From an uncultured Flavobacteriales bacterium (GTDB lineage Bacteria > Bacteroidota > Bacteroidia > Flavobacteriales_D > SKUL01): a DNA stretch of 10,215 nucleotides. A program made the position numbers and the translations under genes. The notes below the pieces were generated by a model. The model was not told the DNA's origin and did not search any database. It saw only the letters and a list, made by a program, of their open reading frames with translations. The DNA lies in NCBI GenBank assembly GCA_937911795.1, contig CALDPJ010000124.1, positions 1 to 10,215 of the forward strand, in the 5' to 3' direction. Of this stretch, positions 5,593-10,215 are shown piece after piece (the stretch's first letter is position 1; each line of letters starts with the position of its first letter).

Positions 5593-8169
5593 ATGCGTTC
5601 AGAAATGATAGAAACCCCCGTAATTACTGATTCCGGGTCGGAACAGTACACATACGATGAAGCCCTGGCGGCAAGTATTGAATACTTCAACGGCGACGAA
5701 CTCGCAGCCGGCGTTTGGTTGAATAAATATGCCCTGAAGGACTCTTACGGGAATATCTTCGAACGCACTCCGGATGATATGCATCGACGCATGGCGAGTG
5801 AAATTGCCCGCATAGAAAACCGGTACCCAAAACCACTTACCGAAGAGGAAATCTTTGCACTGCTTCACCGGTTCAAATACATTATTCCGCAGGGAGGCCC
5901 AATGACCGGCATCGGAAATAAATTTCAGGTGGCTTCGCTTTCGAATTGTTTCGTTATCGGTAACGACGGCAAAAGCGACTCTTATGGAGGCGTGATGAAA
6001 ACCGATGAAGAGCAGGTGCAACTGATGAAACGTCGCGGTGGAGTAGGGCATGACCTTTCCCATATCCGTCCGGCCGGCTCACCGGTAATGAATTCGGCGC
6101 TAACTTCTACCGGAGTGGTTCCGTTTATGGAGCGATTCAGCAACTCGACCCGCGAAGTAGCCCAGGATGGACGCCGTGGTGCATTGATGCTGAGTATTTC
6201 TGTACGACATCCCGACGCCGAACGTTTTATCGATGCCAAACTCGATGGTACCAAAGTCACCGGTGCCAACGTTTCGGTGCGCATCGACGACGAATTTATG
6301 CGCGCTGCCATCAATGATAAAAAATACACGCAGCGCTTTCCTATCGACGCTAAGAAACCTCTGGTGGAAAAGGAAGTGGATGCAAAAAGACTGTGGGATA
6401 AAATCATTCAGAACGCATGGTCGTCGGCCGAGCCAGGTATTTTGTTCTGGGATACCATCATCCGCGAATCGGTGCCCGACTGTTATCCGGAAGAAGGTTT
6501 TACAACGCGTTCAACCAACCCCTGCGGTGAAATTCCATTGTGTCCTTATGATTCTTGCCGTTTGCTGGCCATCAACCTGTTCAGTTATGTAGAGCAACCG
6601 TTTACCGGCGAAGCAGCTTTCAATTTCGAAAAATTTAAAGAACACGCCCGCCTGGCGCAACGGATTGCGGATGATATCATCGACCTTGAACTCGAGAAAA
6701 TCGATGCCATCATTAAAAAGATCGATAAAGATCCGGAAGCCGAAGACGTCAAAAGAACCGAGAAGGAGTTGTGGCTGAAAATCCGCGAGAAATGTATTGC
6801 CGGTCGTCGAACAGGAATCGGAATCACAGGTGAAGGAGATATGATGGCGGCACTTGGAATTCGCTATGGTTCGGACGAATCTGTTTCCTTTGCCGAAGAA
6901 ATCCATAAAGTTCTCGCCCTGTCTGTTTACCGTGGATCGGTGAGTCTGGCCAGGGATCGCGGAGCATTTGAAATCTTTGATTGGGAAAAAGAAAAAAACA
7001 ATCCTTTCATCAAGCGGCTTTGTGATGCAGATCCGGAACTGCTGGCGGAAATGAAAGTCCACGGACGTAGAAATATTTCTGCTCTTACCATTGCTCCCAC
7101 CGGAACTACCAGTTTAATGACCCAGACTTCCTCGGGTATTGAGCCGGTTTTTATGGTTTCGTATAAACGGCGCAAAAAAATCAATCCCAACGACAAAAAT
7201 GTACGGACTGATTTTGTCGATGAAGTAGGTGATCACTGGCAGGAATTTGCCGTTTTCCATCATCAGTTTGCCAATTGGCTGGTCATAAACGGCTACAATA
7301 CTGAAGAGGTTAAGCTGTGGCCGGATGATAAACTGCAGGCTCTGATCGCCGAATCTCCTTACCATGGAGCCACAGCACGCGATGTGGATTGGGTGAAAAA
7401 AGTAACCTTGCAGGGAACGGTTCAAAAATGGGTCGATCATTCAATCAGCGTTACCGTAAATATTCCGGAGGATACATCGGTGGATAAAGTCGCCGAAATT
7501 TACCGAACCGGCTGGGAATCCGGGTGTAAGGGGGTAACGGTTTACCGCGAGGGATCCCGCTCAGGTGTGCTGGTTTCGGACGATAAGGAAAACGGTCAGG
7601 AGAAGGTGGTCATTGGCGAAACAAAGGCACCCGAGCGTCCGAATTCATTGAGCGCCGAAGTAGTGCGTTTCAATAACAACTCCGAAAAGTGGATTGCGGT
7701 GGTTGGATTATTGAACGACCGGCCTTATGAAGTTTTTACCGGTCGGGCCGAAGATTCATTCCATCTTCCGGATTCTGTTGATAAAGGTTTTGTGATTAAA
7801 AGTGAAGATTCCGAAACCGGTAAAGGCCGATACGATTTCCGTTATCAGGATAAAGACGGTTACTTTGTCACCATCGAAGGATTGTCACGGTCGTTTGATC
7901 CTGAATTCTGGAACTATGCAAAGTTGATCAGCGGTGTATTGCGACACGGAATGCCGTTGATCGATGTCGTGCATATGGTTGATAATCTCCATTTGAATGA
8001 TGATTCTCTGAATACATGGAAGAACGGTGTAATCCGGGCGCTGAAGCGGTTTATTCCGCACGGCACCAAAGTAGAAGGAAGTACCTGCACCCAGTGTGGA
8101 GACGAAGCACTGGTATATGAAGAAGGCTGCCTGATCTGCAAAAGTTGCGGAAGTAGCAAATGCTCCTAA
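5593..8169 (+). CDS. nrdJ: Adenosylcobalamin-dependent ribonucleotide reductase, class II
   Basis: NrdJ reduces ribonucleotides to deoxyribonucleotides, using a thiyl radical made from adenosylcobalamin instead of a separate radical subunit and oxygen. The 858-residue length suits the B12-dependent family. In the barrel, C119 in SLSNCFVIG, C311 in NPCGEIPL and C322 in YDSCRLLAINL give the usual triad: a redox pair (C119/C322) and the thiyl cysteine C311, with N309 and E313 as active-site neighbours. The spacing of 11 between C311 and C322 agrees with characterised class II enzymes. APTGTTSLM and GVTVYREGSRSG are further family blocks. The tail has CxxC at 832/835 and 846/849 plus C852 and C857, the zinc-ribbon and shuttle-cysteine tail of this family. 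No intein is present. The ATG at 5593 follows a good -7 element; M5 is the only near alternative. No nrdA/nrdB is in the window. The decarboxylase 35 bp downstream may be co-transcribed. Confidence 0.96.
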   Translation: MRSEMIETPVITDSGSEQYTYDEALAASIEYFNGDELAAGVWLNKYALKDSYGNIFERTPDDMHRRMASEIARIENRYPKPLTEEEIFALLHRFKYIIPQGGPMTGIGNKFQVASLSNCFVIGNDGKSDSYGGVMKTDEEQVQLMKRRGGVGHDLSHIRPAGSPVMNSALTSTGVVPFMERFSNSTREVAQDGRRGALMLSISVRHPDAERFIDAKLDGTKVTGANVSVRIDDEFMRAAINDKKYTQRFPIDAKKPLVEKEVDAKRLWDKIIQNAWSSAEPGILFWDTIIRESVPDCYPEEGFTTRSTNPCGEIPLCPYDSCRLLAINLFSYVEQPFTGEAAFNFEKFKEHARLAQRIADDIIDLELEKIDAIIKKIDKDPEAEDVKRTEKELWLKIREKCIAGRRTGIGITGEGDMMAALGIRYGSDESVSFAEEIHKVLALSVYRGSVSLARDRGAFEIFDWEKEKNNPFIKRLCDADPELLAEMKVHGRRNISALTIAPTGTTSLMTQTSSGIEPVFMVSYKRRKKINPNDKNVRTDFVDEVGDHWQEFAVFHHQFANWLVINGYNTEEVKLWPDDKLQALIAESPYHGATARDVDWVKKVTLQGTVQKWVDHSISVTVNIPEDTSVDKVAEIYRTGWESGCKGVTVYREGSRSGVLVSDDKENGQEKVVIGETKAPERPNSLSAEVVRFNNNSEKWIAVVGLLNDRPYEVFTGRAEDSFHLPDSVDKGFVIKSEDSETGKGRYDFRYQDKDGYFVTIEGLSRSFDPEFWNYAKLISGVLRHGMPLIDVVHMVDNLHLNDDSLNTWKNGVIRALKRFIPHGTKVEGSTCTQCGDEALVYEEGCLICKSCGSSKCS

Positions 8170-8204
8170 CGTCTTCGGATTATTGAGATTGAAGCAGACA
8201 ACGA

Positions 8205-9476
8205 ATGCCGGATAGGTATTCGCAAGAAGTAAATGTGATGCACTGGAAAAAGCTGAGTAAATCTGAAATTAAAGACCGCGTATTCGGAGCGTTAAGCGGG
8301 AATGTGGATTTTTACAACCAGACCAAGCTCGGCGTTCCGGGGTCGCACCTCGACGATAAAGTTTTTTATCAGGATGCCCCGTTTCTTGACAACGCACCAT
8401 TTCTTACAACTTTAATTCGCAATCCGAACCACATTGGATGCCATACCCTCGGGCAGTCGGAATCCTTTTTTAAAGGGACGCAGAAGATAGAGCTGGAACT
8501 GATAGCGCTGTGTGCTGAAGATATTTTTGAAGGTGAGGCCGGTGCCTTTGATGGATACGTTGCCTCGGGCGGAACAGAAGCCAATTTACAAGCCATCTGG
8601 ATTTACCGCAACTACTTCAGAGATGAGCTCGGCGCCGGACCGGAAGAAATTTGTATTCTGACTTCTGAGGATGCACATTATTCGATGAGCAAAGCGGCCG
8701 ATGTTTTATCGGTGCCGATTGCTTCGGTTCCGGTAGATTCAGAAACCCGTGCGATATCCCAGTCTGCCTTGCACGATGTTGTCGCTGCCAATAAGCAGAG
8801 CGGGGCGAAATATTTCATCGTGGTGGTCAATATGATGACTACCATGTTTGGTTCGGTAGACGATGTGGACGAGTATGTTAAAGTTCTGGATGCGGCAGAA
8901 GTCGAATATAAAATTCATGTAGATGGAGCATACGGTGGGTTTATTTATCCTTTTACCAATCCGGATCACAACCTGAACTTCAAAAATCCACTCATCAATT
9001 CGGTTACGCTGGATGCACACAAAATGGTGCAGGCACCTTACGGAACCGGAATTTTTATGATCCGAAAGGGGTGGATGAAATTTGCCAACACCAAATCGGC
9101 GAGCTATGTAGAAGGTGAGGATTATACGCTGATCGGAAGCCGTTCAGGAGCCAATGCTGTCGCCGTGTGGATGATCCTGATGACCTACGGCCGGTTTGGT
9201 TGGGAAGAGAAAATGAGCATTTTGATGAAGCGTACCGACTGGTTTGCAAATCGGTTAAAAGAACAGAATATAAGCTTTTACAGAAATCCTCACTCAAATA
9301 TTGTCACCGTTCGCGCTGCCCATGTAAACAAAACCATCGCCGAACAATTTGGACTCGTTCCTGACAATCATCACCATCCATTGTGGTATAAAGTTGTGGT
9401 GATGGAACATGTTACAATCGAAAAACTTTTACCGCTGGTTGAAGCGATGAAAAATGTTCAACACGATGAGTCATAA
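8205..9476 (+). CDS. Group II PLP-dependent amino acid decarboxylase, substrate unknown
   Basis: A 423-residue fold-type I pyridoxal-phosphate enzyme of the group II decarboxylase family (histidine, tyrosine, glutamate and aromatic amino acid decarboxylases). Visible landmarks are SGGTEANLQA (phosphate-binding region), H158 in SEDAHYSMSKA (ring-stacking His), D240 in HVDGAYGGF (pyridine nitrogen) and the Schiff-base lysine K273 in LDAHKMVQAPYGTG. The IGCHTLGQSESF segment near residue 80 is the substrate-site region. The likely reaction is decarboxylation of an amino acid to an amine in the cytoplasm. The sequence does not tell me which; histidine- or tyrosine-type is only a guess. Conservation begins around MHWKKLSKSEIKDRVF, so the ATG at 8238 (residue 12) may be the true start instead of 8205. 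The gene lies 35 bp after nrdJ with no terminator between, and overlaps waaA tail to tail by 19 bp. Confidence 0.88.
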   Translation: MPDRYSQEVNVMHWKKLSKSEIKDRVFGALSGNVDFYNQTKLGVPGSHLDDKVFYQDAPFLDNAPFLTTLIRNPNHIGCHTLGQSESFFKGTQKIELELIALCAEDIFEGEAGAFDGYVASGGTEANLQAIWIYRNYFRDELGAGPEEICILTSEDAHYSMSKAADVLSVPIASVPVDSETRAISQSALHDVVAANKQSGAKYFIVVVNMMTTMFGSVDDVDEYVKVLDAAEVEYKIHVDGAYGGFIYPFTNPDHNLNFKNPLINSVTLDAHKMVQAPYGTGIFMIRKGWMKFANTKSASYVEGEDYTLIGSRSGANAVAVWMILMTYGRFGWEEKMSILMKRTDWFANRLKEQNISFYRNPHSNIVTVRAAHVNKTIAEQFGLVPDNHHHPLWYKVVVMEHVTIEKLLPLVEAMKNVQHDES

Positions 9477-10215
9477 TTTGATTCAATCCAGGTTAGCACA
9501 ATCTCTGTTGCGCCGGCATTTCGGCTGACATACGTGCACGCCGCTTCTGAAGCCTGGTTCAGAACCTGCGGATTGGAGTACCATTCTGAAAAAACCTTTT
9601 CCAACTCTGTTCCGGACCGAATGGATTTTGCTCCGCCGACTACCATCAAACCCGTTGCTTCTGCGAATTTTTCATGGCGTGGGCCGAAAATCACCGGAGC
9701 GCCCCAGGCCGCTGCTTCGAGAATGTTGTGAATGCTCTTTCCAAAACCGCCTCCTACATAAGCGAAATCAGCATATTGATATATCCGGGATAACAGTCGG
9801 TTGTTATCAATCAGCATTACTTCCGGCGAGACATCCGCAGATTCACCCACCTTCGAAAACCGAACCGATGGCTTGATAATTTGCTGTTCCATCTGGTGCA
9901 AATGCGTTTCCGAAATCTCATGCGGTGCAATAATCCACTTCATCTCATACGCGGGATTATTGATCAGCGGAAGAAGAAATTTTTCATCTGCCGGCCAGGT
10001 GCTTCCGGCAACAACCGTGAAATGGTCGTTGCAAAAAGCTTTTATTTGATCAATGGTCTCCGCCAGATCGACGAGTTTTTTGACCCTGTCAAAACGCGTG
10101 TCTCCGCTTTTGGTGACATGGGAATAACCTGCTTTTCTGAGCAATTGAACCGATTGCTTATCCTGCACAAAAAAATGATCGAAACAGTTCAACATGCGAC
10201 GTCCGATCTGATTAA
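9458..10215 (-). CDS. waaA: 3-deoxy-D-manno-octulosonic acid (Kdo) transferase, C-terminal part
   Basis: The frame is open to the right edge (252 codons visible; codons before the internal ATG at 10195 read NQIGRR with no stop), so the N-terminal half is outside. WaaA/KdtA moves Kdo from CMP-Kdo to lipid IVA at the inner membrane's cytoplasmic face, starting the LPS core. Visible signatures are FFVQDKQSVQLLRKAG, GDTRFDRV (linker into the second GT-B domain), VVAGSTWPADEKFLLP, WIIAPHEI, and YADFAYVGGGFGKSIHNILEAA followed by PVIFGP, the donor-binding block of the family. Full-length relatives are about 400-430 residues, so roughly 60 percent is present. The stop (TGA, 9460-9458) lies inside the last codons of the convergent decarboxylase gene. 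It indicates a Gram-negative LPS-bearing cell. Whether one or several Kdo residues are added cannot be told. Confidence 0.92.
   Translation of the reverse strand, partial: NQIGRRMLNCFDHFFVQDKQSVQLLRKAGYSHVTKSGDTRFDRVKKLVDLAETIDQIKAFCNDHFTVVAGSTWPADEKFLLPLINNPAYEMKWIIAPHEISETHLHQMEQQIIKPSVRFSKVGESADVSPEVMLIDNNRLLSRIYQYADFAYVGGGFGKSIHNILEAAAWGAPVIFGPRHEKFAEATGLMVVGGAKSIRSGTELEKVFSEWYSNPQVLNQASEAACTYVSRNAGATEIVLTWIESNYDSSC

Overview
The window looks like chromosomal DNA from a member of the Bacteroidota. Several promoters match the phylum's -7 consensus TAnnTTTG (the tRNA-Gly one also has a TTTG -33 box at the right spacing). There is a DUF6089/PorG-like outer-membrane barrel gene and a four-helix-bundle (23S rRNA intervening-sequence-like) gene, and Shine-Dalgarno sites are weak or absent. 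I cannot name the class or genus from the sequence alone.

Layout. 1-702 (-): 5' part of a PorG-like outer-membrane beta-barrel gene, running off the left edge. 790-1335 (-): SpoU/TrmH-family RNA 2'-O-methyltransferase. 1396-4044 (+): mutS, divergent from the methyltransferase gene across about 60 bp that holds a small inverted repeat. 4061-4220: tRNA-Gly(GCC) with a textbook promoter and a strong terminator. 4221-5174: a repeat-rich accessory patch lying between two tRNA genes. It contains one intact four-helix-bundle gene (4409-4753, -), degenerate GAGTGAG/GAGCGAR-type repeats on both sides, and two almost identical 94-bp tandem units that each carry a relic of that gene's start codon region. 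A perfect 21-bp inverted repeat follows, placed as the tRNA-Leu terminator. 5176-5260 (-): tRNA-Leu(TAA). 5593-8169 (+): nrdJ, the adenosylcobalamin-dependent class II ribonucleotide reductase. 8205-9476 (+): a group II PLP-dependent decarboxylase of unknown substrate. 9458-10215 (-): C-terminal part of waaA/kdtA (Kdo transferase of lipid A-core synthesis), convergent with the decarboxylase, overlapping it by 19 bp and running off the right edge.

Most of the window is core housekeeping: DNA repair, RNA modification, dNTP supply, envelope biogenesis and tRNAs. The genes do not form one pathway. The only part that looks like a system of its own is the patch between the tRNAs. There, an intact four-helix-bundle gene sits among repeats that contain decayed copies of its own 5' end, which suggests local duplication or a small non-autonomous mobile unit. 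No transposase, integrase, CRISPR array, riboswitch or attachment-site duplication was seen.
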